Assembly: GCF_000494755.1 (NCBI RefSeq)
Contig: NC_022657.1
Span: 507,501-571,500, forward strand
Source of the DNA: Amorphoplanes friuliensis DSM 7358
Lineage (GTDB): Bacteria > Actinomycetota > Actinomycetes > Mycobacteriales > Micromonosporaceae
DNA: 64,000 nt
Direction of reading: 5' to 3'
Numbering within the stretch: position 1 is the stretch's first letter; each line of letters starts with the position of its first letter. The notes under the pieces were generated by a model. The model was not told the DNA's origin. It ran no database searches and was given only the letters and a program-made list of their open reading frames with translations. Positions 8,312 to 16,406 of this stretch are shown here, piece by piece. The position numbers and the translations under genes were made by a program.

Positions 8312-9279
8312 CGGGACTTCCTCTCTCGGGCGACGTACACGGCGATGAGGATGATGACGGCTTGCACCATCTCGGTCGTCGACGGCTGCAGGTTGTGCTT
8401 GATCATGGTGGCGACGACCAGCTGCATGAGCAGCGCGCCGGCGACGGTGCCGAGGACGCGGACCTTGCCGCCGGTGAGGGGTGTGCCGCCGACGACCACC
8501 GCGGTGATCGCGGAGAGCTCGATGAGCAGGCCGACCGCGGAGGCGTCACTGGACTGGATGCGGGCCACGGCGAGCAGACCGGCGATCGAGGCGAGCACCG
8601 AGCAGACCACGTAGACCGTGATCAGGACCCGCTTGACGGGTACGCCGGCCAGCTCGGTCGCGGGCCGGTTGCCACCGATCGCGAGCAGCCGGCGGCCGAA
8701 AACGGTGCGCCGCACCACGAACGCGACCACCAGCACCAGCAGGGCGGCGATCCAGACCAGCACCGGGATCCGGAGGAAGTCGCCGGAGCCGAGGTAGATC
8801 AGGTCGTCGTTGCGGACGTCCTTGAGCTGACCGTCGGAGATGACCAGGGCCAGGCCGCGCCCGCCGACGAACAACGCCAGCGTCGCGACGATGGGTTGCA
8901 ACCCGACTCTGGCGACCAGCGTGCCGTTGATCAGGCCGACCAGCACCCCGGCGACCAGCGAGACGAGGATGGCCGCGATGACGCCGTACCCGAGGTAGAG
9001 CGGGATCAGGGCCGCGGCCAGCGCCATCACCGAGCCGACCGAGAGGTCGATGCCCTCGGTGCCGATGACCAGGGCCATGCCGAGCGCCACGATGACGATC
9101 GGTGCCACCTGGATCAGCTGGATCCGCAGGTTGCTCCAGGCCAGGAAGTTCGGTGTGAACAGCACGTTGTAGACCAGCAGCAGCGCGATCGCCACGTAGA
9201 CGCCGTACGCCGGCAGCCATGCCTTGATCCGCGCCAGGTCGATGGCCGGGCGCGAGACCGTGGCCGTCGCCTCACTCAT
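8308..9279 (-). CDS. Sugar ABC transporter permease 1 (RbsC/YtfT family)
   Basis: 323 residues, hydrophobic throughout, with IVALGMALVIGTEGIDLSVG (first conserved region) and RRLLAIGGNRPATELAGV (ATPase-coupling loop). It is paralogous to the permease that follows. Having two different permeases per ATPase is typical of the E. coli YtfQRT-YjfF system for galactofuranose, rather than ribose systems with one permease. Overlaps the ATPase gene by 8 bases and the next permease by 4. Confidence 0.93.
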   Translation of the reverse strand: MSEATATVSRPAIDLARIKAWLPAYGVYVAIALLLVYNVLFTPNFLAWSNLRIQLIQVAPIVIVALGMALVIGTEGIDLSVGSVMALAAALIPLYLGYGVIAAILVSLVAGVLVGLINGTLVARVGLQPIVATLALFVGGRGLALVISDGQLKDVRNDDLIYLGSGDFLRIPVLVWIAALLVLVVAFVVRRTVFGRRLLAIGGNRPATELAGVPVKRVLITVYVVCSVLASIAGLLAVARIQSSDASAVGLLIELSAITAVVVGGTPLTGGKVRVLGTVAGALLMQLVVATMIKHNLQPSTTEMVQAVIILIAVYVARERKSR

Positions 9280-10807
9280 TGTTGTCCTCCAGCACTACTG
9301 CCGCCGCGGCGATCGTCTCGAGCAGGGCTTCGGTGGTGACGTTCTCGTTCAGCAGTTCGCCGACGACGGCGCCGTCGCGCAGCACCACGACGCGGTCGGC
9401 GCCCTCGATCAGTTCTTCCGCGTCGGAGGACACCAGCACCACGCCGAGTCCTTCCGAGGCGAGCTCGTCGATGAGCGACTGCACCTCGGCCTTGGCGCCG
9501 ACGTCGATGCCGCGGGTGGGCTCGTCGAGCAGCAGGACCTTGGGCTGGGTGGCGAGCAGGCGGGCGAGCAGGACCTTCTGCTGGTTGCCGCCGGAGAGGT
9601 CGCCGACACGCTGGTCCGGGCTGGACGCCTTGATCTGCAGCCGGCTCATGTAGGTGCGGACGATCTCGTCGATCTTGCGGTCGGAGACCAGGCCGAACTT
9701 CGACAGCCGGGGCAGCACGGCGAGGGCGATGTTCTCGCGCACGGACAGGCCGGCGACGATGCCCTCGGCCTTGCGGTCCTCGGGCTGCACGGCGATGCCG
9801 GCCTTGACGGCCTGCACGGTGGTGGGCCGCTTGAGGTCCTTGCCGTCGACCTCGATGGTGCCGCTGTCGATCGGGTACGCCCCGCCGATCGCCTTGATCG
9901 TCTCGCTGCGACCGGCGCCGAGCAGCCCGCCCAGCCCGACGACCTCGCCGGGGCGTACGGAGAAGCTGACGTCGTGCAGCTTGTGGCGGCTGTTGAGGTC
10001 GGTCACCTTGAGGACGGGTGCGGCGTCCGCCTCGGTGGCGTGTTCGCCGGCAAAACCGGTGAAGCCCTCACGGCGTACGGCCGACATGTCGCGCCCGAGC
10101 ATGAGCGAGACGAGCTGGATGCGTTCCAGGTCGGCGAGTTTGCCGGTGTGCACGAGCTTGCCGTCGCGCAGGATCGTGACGGTGTCGCAGATCTCGTAGA
10201 GCTCGTCGAGGCGGTGGCTGACGTAGACGATGCCGATGCCCTGGGCGTGCAGGTCGCGGATGACACCGAAGAGGGTCTGGACCTCGCGCGGCTCCAGCGA
10301 CGAGGTGGGTTCGTCCATGATGACGACCTTGGCGTCGATCATCACGGCACGGGCCAGGGCCACCATCTGTTGTGCACCCAGGGCGAGCGTGCCGAGCTGC
10401 CGCCGGACGTCGGTCGTGACGCCGTAACGGACCAGGATCTCGCTCGCCTCGCGGTGCATGCGGGACTCGTCGAGCAGGCCGAACGCGGTGCGCGGCTCGC
10501 GGCCGAGGAAGAGGTTGTGCGCGACGCTCATCAGCGGGATGAGGTTGACCTCCTGGTAAATCGTGGAGATCCCCGCCCGCTGGGCGTCCATCGGTGTGCC
10601 GAACTGGGCGGGCTCGTCGCGGTAGCGCAACTCGCCGCCGTCCGGCTGGTAGACGCCGGTCAGCACCTTGATGAGAGTGGATTTACCGGCGCCGTTCTCA
10701 CCGACCAGGGCGTGCACTTCGCCCGCCTGGAGAGTGAAGGAGACGTCGTCCAGGGCGCGGACGCCCGGGAACACCTTGGAAACATCGACGACTTCTAGCA
10801 GCGCCAT
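9272..10807 (-). CDS. Sugar ABC transporter ATP-binding protein (double ATPase, RbsA/YtfR-like)
   Basis: 511-residue cytoplasmic ATPase made of two fused ABC domains. First domain: Walker A GENGAGKST, an unusual signature (LALGAQQM), Walker B VVIMDEPTSSL. Second domain: degenerate Walker A GLLGAGRSE, signature LSGGNQQK, Walker B LLLDEPTRGID. The degenerate second P-loop is normal for this family. Start: ATG 10807 gives MALLEVVDVSKVFPG, where homologues begin; an in-frame GTG at 10819 is less likely. The likely promoter (10813-10844) would start transcription almost at this ATG, so the mRNA may be leaderless. First gene of the transporter operon. Confidence 0.93.
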   Translation of the reverse strand: MALLEVVDVSKVFPGVRALDDVSFTLQAGEVHALVGENGAGKSTLIKVLTGVYQPDGGELRYRDEPAQFGTPMDAQRAGISTIYQEVNLIPLMSVAHNLFLGREPRTAFGLLDESRMHREASEILVRYGVTTDVRRQLGTLALGAQQMVALARAVMIDAKVVIMDEPTSSLEPREVQTLFGVIRDLHAQGIGIVYVSHRLDELYEICDTVTILRDGKLVHTGKLADLERIQLVSLMLGRDMSAVRREGFTGFAGEHATEADAAPVLKVTDLNSRHKLHDVSFSVRPGEVVGLGGLLGAGRSETIKAIGGAYPIDSGTIEVDGKDLKRPTTVQAVKAGIAVQPEDRKAEGIVAGLSVRENIALAVLPRLSKFGLVSDRKIDEIVRTYMSRLQIKASSPDQRVGDLSGGNQQKVLLARLLATQPKVLLLDEPTRGIDVGAKAEVQSLIDELASEGLGVVLVSSDAEELIEGADRVVVLRDGAVVGELLNENVTTEALLETIAAAAVVLEDNNE

Positions 10808-10812
10808 GAACG

Positions 10813-10844
10813 CATTCACTCACTTCTCAACATAATCCGTCAAG
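10813..10844 (-). promoter_or_regulatory. Promoter/operator block A, copy upstream of the ABC ATPase
   Basis: Thirty-two bases that match, position for position, most of the block upstream of the binding-protein gene (15005-15036). Shared parts on the minus strand are CTTGAC at the left, GTT in the middle and AGTGNGTGAATG at the right. TTGACG fits a -35 element and AGTGAA lies 17 bases downstream where a -10 would be. The conservation is seen directly; the regulatory role is inferred. Confidence 0.5.
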
Positions 10845-10858
10845 ACTTCGAACATAAA

Positions 10859-10892
10859 GTGGGCCGGGCGGCTTGTCGGCCGCCCGGCCCAC
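10859..10892 (-). terminator. Strong hairpin between the GH2 gene and the transporter operon
   Basis: Perfect 14-bp GC-rich stem (10859-10872 with 10879-10892) with a six-base loop, 11 bases after the GH2 stop codon. On the minus strand it is followed by ACTTTATG, only a short T-rich run. Most likely the GH2 transcript ends here. Confidence 0.75.
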
Positions 10893-10902
10893 CCTCGGTG
10901 CA

Positions 10903-13656
10903 TCAGCCCAGTGGGGCCGCGTTGTTCCAGGTGACGTCGGCGTTGAAGCCGCCCGGGTTGTCCCAGGCGTTGCCGCCGCCGTTGGTGGCGATGTAGACAG
11001 CCTCGCCGTAGTGCCGCCAGTAGTAACCGGCGTAGTTGAAGGACTCCAGCGACACGTTGCCGCTGCCGCCGTTCAGGCCCGGCTGGGCACAGAAGGTGGC
11101 GTCCTGCTGGAAGGTGGTGGTGCCGTCGTTCGTCGCGGTCTGCACCCGGTAGGCGGCGTGCCGCAGGAAACGTCCCGGGTAGTTGACCGATTCGAACGTG
11201 TAGCAGGTGCTGTCGGCGAGGCCGGCCCGCACGGTGAAGGTGGCGTCCTGCCGGTCCTGCAGCACGCTGCCCGAGCTGATCACGTCGGTCCGGGCCAGCG
11301 AGTCACGGTGCCGCAGGTACCGGGTGTCGTACCCGGCGGTGGTGACCCGGAACGACCGGTTCTGCCCGACGGTCAGGTCCGCACCGCTGCGCCACAACGG
11401 GTTGACCACACTCCACGTCGCGTCGTTGGTGAACGACCCGCCGTTGTTGGGGTCCATCCAGACCTCGGAGTTGCGGTGCCGCAGGTAGTAGCCGGCCAGG
11501 TTCGAGGCCTCCAGCGACGTGCCGCCGCCGGACAGTCCGGGCCGCGCACAGAAGGTGGCGTCGGCGTTGAATGTGCCGCCGGTGCTCGCCTCCCGGTAGA
11601 CCCGGTACGCCCGGTGCCGCAGGTACTGCCCCGGGAAGTTGCGCGACTCGAAGGAGTAGCAGGCGCTGTTGGACAGACCCGGACGCACCCAGAACGTCGC
11701 GTCCTGCTTGTCACTCGTGGGGCTCGAACCGTTGATCACCGCGGTGTTCGCCGTGCCGTTCGAGTGCCGCAGGTAACGGTCGGTGAAGCCGGGTGTGGTG
11801 ACCCGCAGCGAGGCCAGCTTGTTGAGCGGCAACGTCGTGCCGGTCGCCGCGCCGAGCACCCGCAGGTTGACCGCGCGCACGCTGGCGAAGTTCATCTTCT
11901 GGATCTGCCGGTCGTACGTGTAGAAGCCGTTCAGCTCCTCCTCGACGTCCGTGGGCTCGGTGTAGACCGAACCGGAGAGCCCGTTGGCCGAGATCAGGTC
12001 GACCAGCTTGCTCGTGATCTGCACGTACCGGTTGGTCAGCGAGTTGGTGTCGGGCAGCCACTCGTAGGCGAACTTGCCGGCGGTCGGCCACTCGTGGTTG
12101 GGCACGCGCAGGCCGAGGCCGCCGTACTCGCCGTTGACCGCGATGCGGGTGGCCGTCGGGGCGCGGGTGATGCCGGGGCCGACGTACATGTGGTCGTCGA
12201 TCACGTCGCCGTTGCCCGGGTCCGGGTCGGAGTCGCAGCAGTTCGAGCCCGAGTTGTGGTTGACGAGACGGGTGGAGTCCCAGCTCTTCACCAGGTCGGC
12301 GATGCGGCCGGCGTCGTACTCGCCCCAGCCCTCGTTGAACGGCACCCACTGGACGATCGACGTGATGCCCTTGTGCTCGTCGATCATCTCCTTGAGTTCC
12401 TTCTCGAACCGCGTACGCCCGATGGCCGACGGGTCGCGCCCGCTGGCCAGCGCCGGCATGTCCTGCCAGACCATCAGGCCGAGGCGGTCCGCCCAGTAGA
12501 ACCAGCGGTCGTTCTCCACCTTGATGTGCTTGCGGACCATGTTGAAACCGAGCGCCTTCTGCTGCTCCAGGTCGAAGCGCAGCGCGGTGTCGGTCGGTGC
12601 GGTCGAGATGCCGTCCGGCCAGTAGCCCTGGTCGAGGGTGCCGAGCTGGAAGACGAACTTGCCGTTCAGCGTCGGGCGCAGGGTGCCGCCGAGCATCGCC
12701 TTGCCGAGCGAGCGCATGCCGAAGTAGCCGCCGACCGCGTCACCGGACGCGAGGGTGACCCTCAGGTCGTACAGGAAGGGATCGTCGGGGGTCCACAGGT
12801 GGGCGTTGGGGACCGGGATCCGGAAGCTCGTGCCGACCGTGCCCGTCGCCGTGCCGACGACCGTGCCGCCGCTGAGCACCTGCGCGGTGACTGCCTGGCC
12901 GCTCGCGTTGGCGGCCTGCACGACCAGGTCGAGACCACCGGCACCGACGTTCGGGGTGGTGTCGAGGCGGGTGATCCGGGCCGGGTTGGTCGGCTCCAGC
13001 CAGACGGTCTGCCAGATGCCGGACGACGGTGTGTAGAAGATGCCGCCGCGGTTGGTCCGCTGCTTGCCGACCGGGATGTCCTGGCCGTTGGTCGGGTCCC
13101 AGACGCCGACGATGACCTCGTTGGCGCCGGCGCGCAGGGTGCTGGTCACGTCGTAGGAGAACTTGTCGTAACCGCCCTCGTGCGTGCCGAGCAGCGTGCC
13201 GTTGACCCAGACCTTCGACTGCCAGTCGACGGCGCCGAAGTTGAGCTGCACGTTGCGGCCGCTCCAGCCGGCGGGAACGGTGAACGTCCGGCGGTAGTAC
13301 ATGTAGTCCTGGTGCCGCATGATCCCGGAGAGAGCGCTCTCGATGGGGTACGGAACCAGGACCTCCTCGGCCAGCGTCTGGTTCACCGGCGGGGTGTTGA
13401 TGTTCGAGGCGCCGGCGAACTGCCAGATGCCGTTGAGGTTCTGCCAGTCGGGCCGGGTGAGCTGCGGGCGGGGATATTCGGGGAGCGGGTTGGTCGTCGA
13501 GACCTGGTTGGTCCACGGGGTGACCAGCGGCGGGGTCTTCGGCACGAACGCCGCGGCGGGACCCGTCGTGACGATCAGGGTGCCGGCTGAGGCGGTCAGG
13601 GCCGCAACGGTCACGGCGAGGAAGCGTCGCCAGGACCTGGGTCGGTGTTCAGTCAC
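10903..13656 (-). CDS. Secreted GH2 glycoside hydrolase with two AbfB-like (CBM42-type) modules
   Basis: 917-residue exported enzyme. The signal (RPRSWRRFLAVTVAALTAS, ending near GPAAA) has a Tat-like RRF. The GH2 part covers about residues 40-605: sugar-binding jelly roll, Ig-like domain and a barrel with acid/base Glu442 in FNEGWGE and candidate nucleophile Glu510 in VNGEYGG. Two homologous C-terminal modules start near residues 615 and 768 with LRVTTPGFTDRYLRH and FRVTTAGYDTRYLRH, resembling arabinofuranose-binding AbfB domains. Start: GTG 13656 with GGAGAG upstream. Exact activity (galactosidase, glucuronidase or arabinosidase type) is not decided; context points to furanose-decorated polysaccharide. 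Confidence 0.88.
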   Translation of the reverse strand: MTEHRPRSWRRFLAVTVAALTASAGTLIVTTGPAAAFVPKTPPLVTPWTNQVSTTNPLPEYPRPQLTRPDWQNLNGIWQFAGASNINTPPVNQTLAEEVLVPYPIESALSGIMRHQDYMYYRRTFTVPAGWSGRNVQLNFGAVDWQSKVWVNGTLLGTHEGGYDKFSYDVTSTLRAGANEVIVGVWDPTNGQDIPVGKQRTNRGGIFYTPSSGIWQTVWLEPTNPARITRLDTTPNVGAGGLDLVVQAANASGQAVTAQVLSGGTVVGTATGTVGTSFRIPVPNAHLWTPDDPFLYDLRVTLASGDAVGGYFGMRSLGKAMLGGTLRPTLNGKFVFQLGTLDQGYWPDGISTAPTDTALRFDLEQQKALGFNMVRKHIKVENDRWFYWADRLGLMVWQDMPALASGRDPSAIGRTRFEKELKEMIDEHKGITSIVQWVPFNEGWGEYDAGRIADLVKSWDSTRLVNHNSGSNCCDSDPDPGNGDVIDDHMYVGPGITRAPTATRIAVNGEYGGLGLRVPNHEWPTAGKFAYEWLPDTNSLTNRYVQITSKLVDLISANGLSGSVYTEPTDVEEELNGFYTYDRQIQKMNFASVRAVNLRVLGAATGTTLPLNKLASLRVTTPGFTDRYLRHSNGTANTAVINGSSPTSDKQDATFWVRPGLSNSACYSFESRNFPGQYLRHRAYRVYREASTGGTFNADATFCARPGLSGGGTSLEASNLAGYYLRHRNSEVWMDPNNGGSFTNDATWSVVNPLWRSGADLTVGQNRSFRVTTAGYDTRYLRHRDSLARTDVISSGSVLQDRQDATFTVRAGLADSTCYTFESVNYPGRFLRHAAYRVQTATNDGTTTFQQDATFCAQPGLNGGSGNVSLESFNYAGYYWRHYGEAVYIATNGGGNAWDNPGGFNADVTWNNAAPLG

Positions 13657-13712
13657 GTGCTCTCTCCTTCGAGGGAGTGTGCTGCTCGGGGGGTGAGTGC
13701 TGGCGGCGGTGG

Positions 13713-13731
13713 TAACCAGCTTGAAACACAT
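13713..13731 (-). promoter_or_regulatory. Shared 19-base element B, copy upstream of the GH2 gene
   Basis: On the minus strand this reads ATGTGTTTCAAGCTGGTTA, matching 16 of 19 bases of the element upstream of the sugar-binding protein gene (14989-15007). It lies about 57 bases before the GH2 start. A common regulator site or conserved promoter/leader element is inferred. Confidence 0.5.
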
Positions 13732-13777
13732 ATTGACGTAACTGAACACCGGGAACAATAGAGATAAGTCAATGTGT
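13726..13777. repeat. Imperfect inverted repeat in the GH2 upstream region
   Basis: ACACATATTGAC (13726-13737) and GTCAATGTGT (13768-13777) form an AT-rich inverted repeat with about 30 bases between the arms. It overlaps element B and a TTGACT that would suit a -35 site for the GH2 gene. Probably regulatory rather than a terminator. Confidence 0.4.
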
Positions 13778-13841
13778 ACAGATGCCGCGCGGCGACGCCG
13801 GACACGGGTCCGACGCCGCCGCACAGGCCGACAGGTGGTGC

Positions 13842-14936
13842 TCAGTAAGCGCTGTTCAGGTCCGTCTTCGCGTTGCTCTCGTCGTACTCGCGGTCGCTGA
13901 TGATGATGTCCTCGGGGATCGGCTCACCGTTGAAGAACTTGGTGGCCGTCTCGAAGGCGAGCGGGCCGAAGCGCGGGTTGGACTCGATGACCGAGTAGAT
14001 CCAGCCGTCGACGATGCCCTGGACCGCGCCCTTGGTGCCGTCGATCGAGACGATCTTGACGTCACCGGCCTTCTTGCCGGCACCCTTCAGGGCCACCTCG
14101 GCGCCGAGCGCCATCTCGTCGTTCTCCGCGTAGATGCCGTTGATGTCCGAGTTGGACTGCAGCAGCTGCTCGGAGACCTTCTGGCCCTCCTCGCGGGAGA
14201 ACTGACCGGTCTGCTCGAACGAGATCTTGATCTCCGGCGCGACCTTGGCGATCTGGTCCTTGAAGCCCTTGGTCCGCAGCGTGGTGACGTTGTTGCCCGG
14301 CGCGCCGAGCAGGATCGCCACGGTGCCCTTGTTGCCGAGTGCCGCCGCCATCTTGTCGGCCGCCCGCTTGCCCTGCTCCTCGAAGTCCGACCCGATGAAG
14401 GTCAGGTAGTCGGTGCAGGAGGTCGCGTTGATCTTGCGGTCGATCGTGATGATCGGGATCTTCTTGGCGGAGGCCTTGGCGAAGACCGAGTCCCAGCCGT
14501 CGGAGTTCAGCGGGGCGATGACCAGCAGCTGCACACCCGAGTCGATCATCTGCTCGACGTCGCTGATCTGCTTGTTGAACTGCGAGTTCGCGTTGGTGGT
14601 CTGGAGGTTGCCGGCCGGGATGCCCAGCTTGGCCGCCTCGTCCTTGATGGACTTGGTCTCGGCGATCCGGAACGGGTTCGCCTCCTTCTCCGACTGGGAG
14701 AAGCCGACCTTGGCGGTCTTGAGGTCGATCTTCGTGCCGCCGAACTGCTCCAGCGTGCAGCTCTTCGCACCGGGTGCGGCCGACTGGGCGACCTGGGCAC
14801 CGGCGGAGGCGGACGTCCCGCTGCCGCCGGCCGTGTCGCTGTCCTCGGACTTCGCGCACGCGCTCGCGCTGGCAAGAAGAAGGGCCGCGCCGAGGGTAAG
14901 AACCGCCGGCCTCCAGCGGCCGGACATAGCGCTCAT
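13842..14936 (-). CDS. Sugar-binding lipoprotein of an ABC importer (YtfQ-like)
   Basis: 364-residue periplasmic-binding-protein type I fold, predicted to deliver sugar to the permeases at 7295-9279. The N-terminus has a short charged start, a hydrophobic stretch and a lipobox-like ASAC at about residue 27, so it is probably lipid-anchored outside the membrane. The mature part has VGFSQSEKEANPFRIAE, VLVIAPLNSDGW-type ligand-loop sequence, ITIDRKI and IYAENDEMALGA, characteristic of the YtfQ/RbsB group. Start: ATG 14936 with AAGGAG eight bases upstream. It is separated from the transporter genes by the GH2 gene but shares upstream motifs with them. Confidence 0.92.
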   Translation of the reverse strand: MSAMSGRWRPAVLTLGAALLLASASACAKSEDSDTAGGSGTSASAGAQVAQSAAPGAKSCTLEQFGGTKIDLKTAKVGFSQSEKEANPFRIAETKSIKDEAAKLGIPAGNLQTTNANSQFNKQISDVEQMIDSGVQLLVIAPLNSDGWDSVFAKASAKKIPIITIDRKINATSCTDYLTFIGSDFEEQGKRAADKMAAALGNKGTVAILLGAPGNNVTTLRTKGFKDQIAKVAPEIKISFEQTGQFSREEGQKVSEQLLQSNSDINGIYAENDEMALGAEVALKGAGKKAGDVKIVSIDGTKGAVQGIVDGWIYSVIESNPRFGPLAFETATKFFNGEPIPEDIIISDREYDESNAKTDLNSAY

Positions 14937-14988
14937 GACATGGGCTCCTTAGTGGTGACTGCGGCGTCGTCGGGTGGGCTTCGACGCT

Positions 14989-15007
14989 TAACCATCCCGA
15001 AACACAT
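14989..15007 (-). promoter_or_regulatory. Shared 19-base element B, copy upstream of the binding-protein gene
   Basis: Minus strand ATGTGTTTCGGGATGGTTA, matching 16 of 19 bases of the copy upstream of the GH2 gene. It lies 53 bases before the start codon and directly downstream of the TTGACA-containing block A, so it would be in the 5' leader or at the transcription start. Confidence 0.5.
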
Positions 15008-15036
15008 TCACGCACTATCGAACTTTTCCTGTCAAG
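15005..15036 (-). promoter_or_regulatory. Promoter/operator block A, copy upstream of the binding-protein gene
   Basis: Thirty-two bases starting CTTGACA and ending AGTGCGTGAATG on the minus strand, matching most positions of the block before the ABC ATPase. TTGACA is a consensus -35 element. The conserved right half could be a -10 region or a regulator site. Role inferred from the duplication and position. Confidence 0.5.
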
Positions 15037-15061
15037 GTCACCGTCATAACCAATCAGAAAC

Positions 15062-15085
15062 GAACGCGACGCTGCGTCGCGGTTC
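15062..15085 (-). terminator. Palindromic hairpin downstream of the toxin operon
   Basis: Near-perfect palindrome GAACGCGACGC / GCGTCGCGGTTC in the non-coding stretch after the GlcNAc-transferase-like gene (stop at 15184). On the minus strand the stem is followed by TTCGTTTC, moderately T-rich. It could end the long toxin-operon transcript, or be an operator for the sugar-binding protein gene 26 bases further on. The rest of the 14937-15183 gap holds no gene. Confidence 0.4.
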
Positions 15086-15183
15086 GACTCCGGGATAACA
15101 GACGTGCAGGTCAGAGGCTTAGCTGCAGGTCGGAAGGGTGATTTTGCCGTATCACGGCCGTCGATCGGAAGGTTTGTTACCGA

Positions 15184-16092
15184 TCACAATTGAACGTACC
15201 GAGGATCCGCGGCCGTGCGCTTACGGTTTCGAAAGTCGACACCGATGTGCGTCTCGTACTCCGTCATGGTCCGTTTCGGACCGATGCCGTACCGGCCGAC
15301 CGAGGGGAAGCGCAGCAGGTTGGCCACACGGCGGCGGCTCGCGCGGTCCATCGCGAACCAGCCCTTGCCGGCCGGGCTGTCGAGGTGATCGGTCCAGTGC
15401 CGGGGGTTGTCCTGCCGGATGTAGTAGTGCCAGGACAGCACCTCGGCCGGGTGGAACAGGTCGTAACCCCAGGTGAAGGCCCGCGCGGAGATAGTGATCT
15501 CCTCGCCGTGGAAGTAGATGCCGGGGTCGTACGGGACCTCGTGGACAAAGGAACCGGGCGCGAAGAGGAACCCGGCCGCGATGTAGTGGGCCGGCACAGG
15601 CGTCTCCCGCAGCTCCCAGTCCGGGATGTGCTCCTGGCCGAAGACCGGCAGCCCGTCACCGGTCCACCGGTCGAACGTGATCTGCGTCGGCTGCCCCGCG
15701 CCGGTGAACGCCGCGTCCGGCTCGTAGGTCGGCGGATAGCAGCTCAGGAGCGGTTTGTCGGCGCCCGTCGCGGCGGCCAGCTCGATCAGGCGGACATCCC
15801 AGCCGGGGGCAAAACGCGTGTGGCTGTCGACCTGGAGAAACCAGTCCTCGCCGGCGTACCGGCGCATGATCTCGGCGCGCGCCCAGCAGGCACCGCGGCT
15901 CTCCCGGGCGTCGAAGTCGAGCAGCTCGACCCGGGGATGGCTGGTCAGCGGCGAGACGTCCTCGTCGCCGAAGTGCTGCCAGCACACCACGATCCGCAGC
16001 TGCTCCGGATGGCGGGCCTTGGCCAGGCAGTCCAGCACGGTCGGCACCAGCTCGGGATCCCGGTACGCCGCGACCGACACGAAGATCGTCAC
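15184..16092 (-). CDS. GlcNAc-transferase-like glycosyltransferase (PF11397 type)
   Basis: 302 residues resembling the family of UDP-GlcNAc:polypeptide transferases (Skp1 GnT51-like; 'Glycosyltransferase (GlcNAc)'). Motifs seen: IFVSVAAYRDPELVPTVLDC at the N-terminus, RGACWARAEIM, the metal site WFLQVDSHTRF (DSH in place of DxD), and HGEEITISARAFTWGYD near the C-terminus. Likely cytosolic. It overlaps the stop of the YrhB-like gene (GTGA) and is the last gene of the toxin operon. By context it may glycosylate an operon product; other members of this family act on surface glycans, so this is open. Confidence 0.8.
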   Translation of the reverse strand: MTIFVSVAAYRDPELVPTVLDCLAKARHPEQLRIVVCWQHFGDEDVSPLTSHPRVELLDFDARESRGACWARAEIMRRYAGEDWFLQVDSHTRFAPGWDVRLIELAAATGADKPLLSCYPPTYEPDAAFTGAGQPTQITFDRWTGDGLPVFGQEHIPDWELRETPVPAHYIAAGFLFAPGSFVHEVPYDPGIYFHGEEITISARAFTWGYDLFHPAEVLSWHYYIRQDNPRHWTDHLDSPAGKGWFAMDRASRRRVANLLRFPSVGRYGIGPKRTMTEYETHIGVDFRNRKRTAADPRYVQL

Positions 16093-16406
16093 CAGGGGTC
16101 ACCCGCCTCCGGAACAGGCACCGGGCCGAGTCCGCGTTCGGCGGCGTGGACGTTCAGCCAGCGCTCGAGCGGCGGCGCCGACGGGGCGATCCACACGGCA
16201 CCACCGTCCTTGTCCACCACGACCGGTCCGCTGACGGCGCCGTCGGTGAGCTCCCCGGTACGGAACCAGCGCTCGGTGTTGAAGCCGAACACCCAGCACC
16301 AGGCGTACTCGTCGGGCGGATCGTCCGACAGTCGCAGCGGTGTTGCCGGGTCCTGCAGCTCACGCAGTTTGTCCGCGGCGCGGTCGCGCGCCTCAGCGAG
16401 GTCCAC
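16089..16406 (-). CDS. YrhB/Imm35-like candidate immunity protein
   Basis: 105-residue cytosolic protein. It has the pattern W-x-F-x-FNTERWFRTGE, then GPVVVDKDGGAVW and PPLERWLN, which matches the E. coli YrhB / Imm35 family known from polymorphic toxin loci. In this position, downstream of a giant toxin, it is the best candidate for neutralising one toxin domain, perhaps the papain-fold one. Start: GTG 16406, with GGGAG five bases upstream; longer in-frame GTG starts exist. Overlaps the gene before it by 14 bases and the one after by 4 (GTGA), so it is translationally coupled. Confidence 0.75.
   Translation of the reverse strand: MDLAEARDRAADKLRELQDPATPLRLSDDPPDEYAWCWVFGFNTERWFRTGELTDGAVSGPVVVDKDGGAVWIAPSAPPLERWLNVHAAERGLGPVPVPEAGDPW

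Noticed and set aside
13726..13777. Terminator for the binding-protein gene
   Set aside because: Arms are AT-rich, 30 bases apart and next to the GH2 start region, so an operator or promoter fits better.
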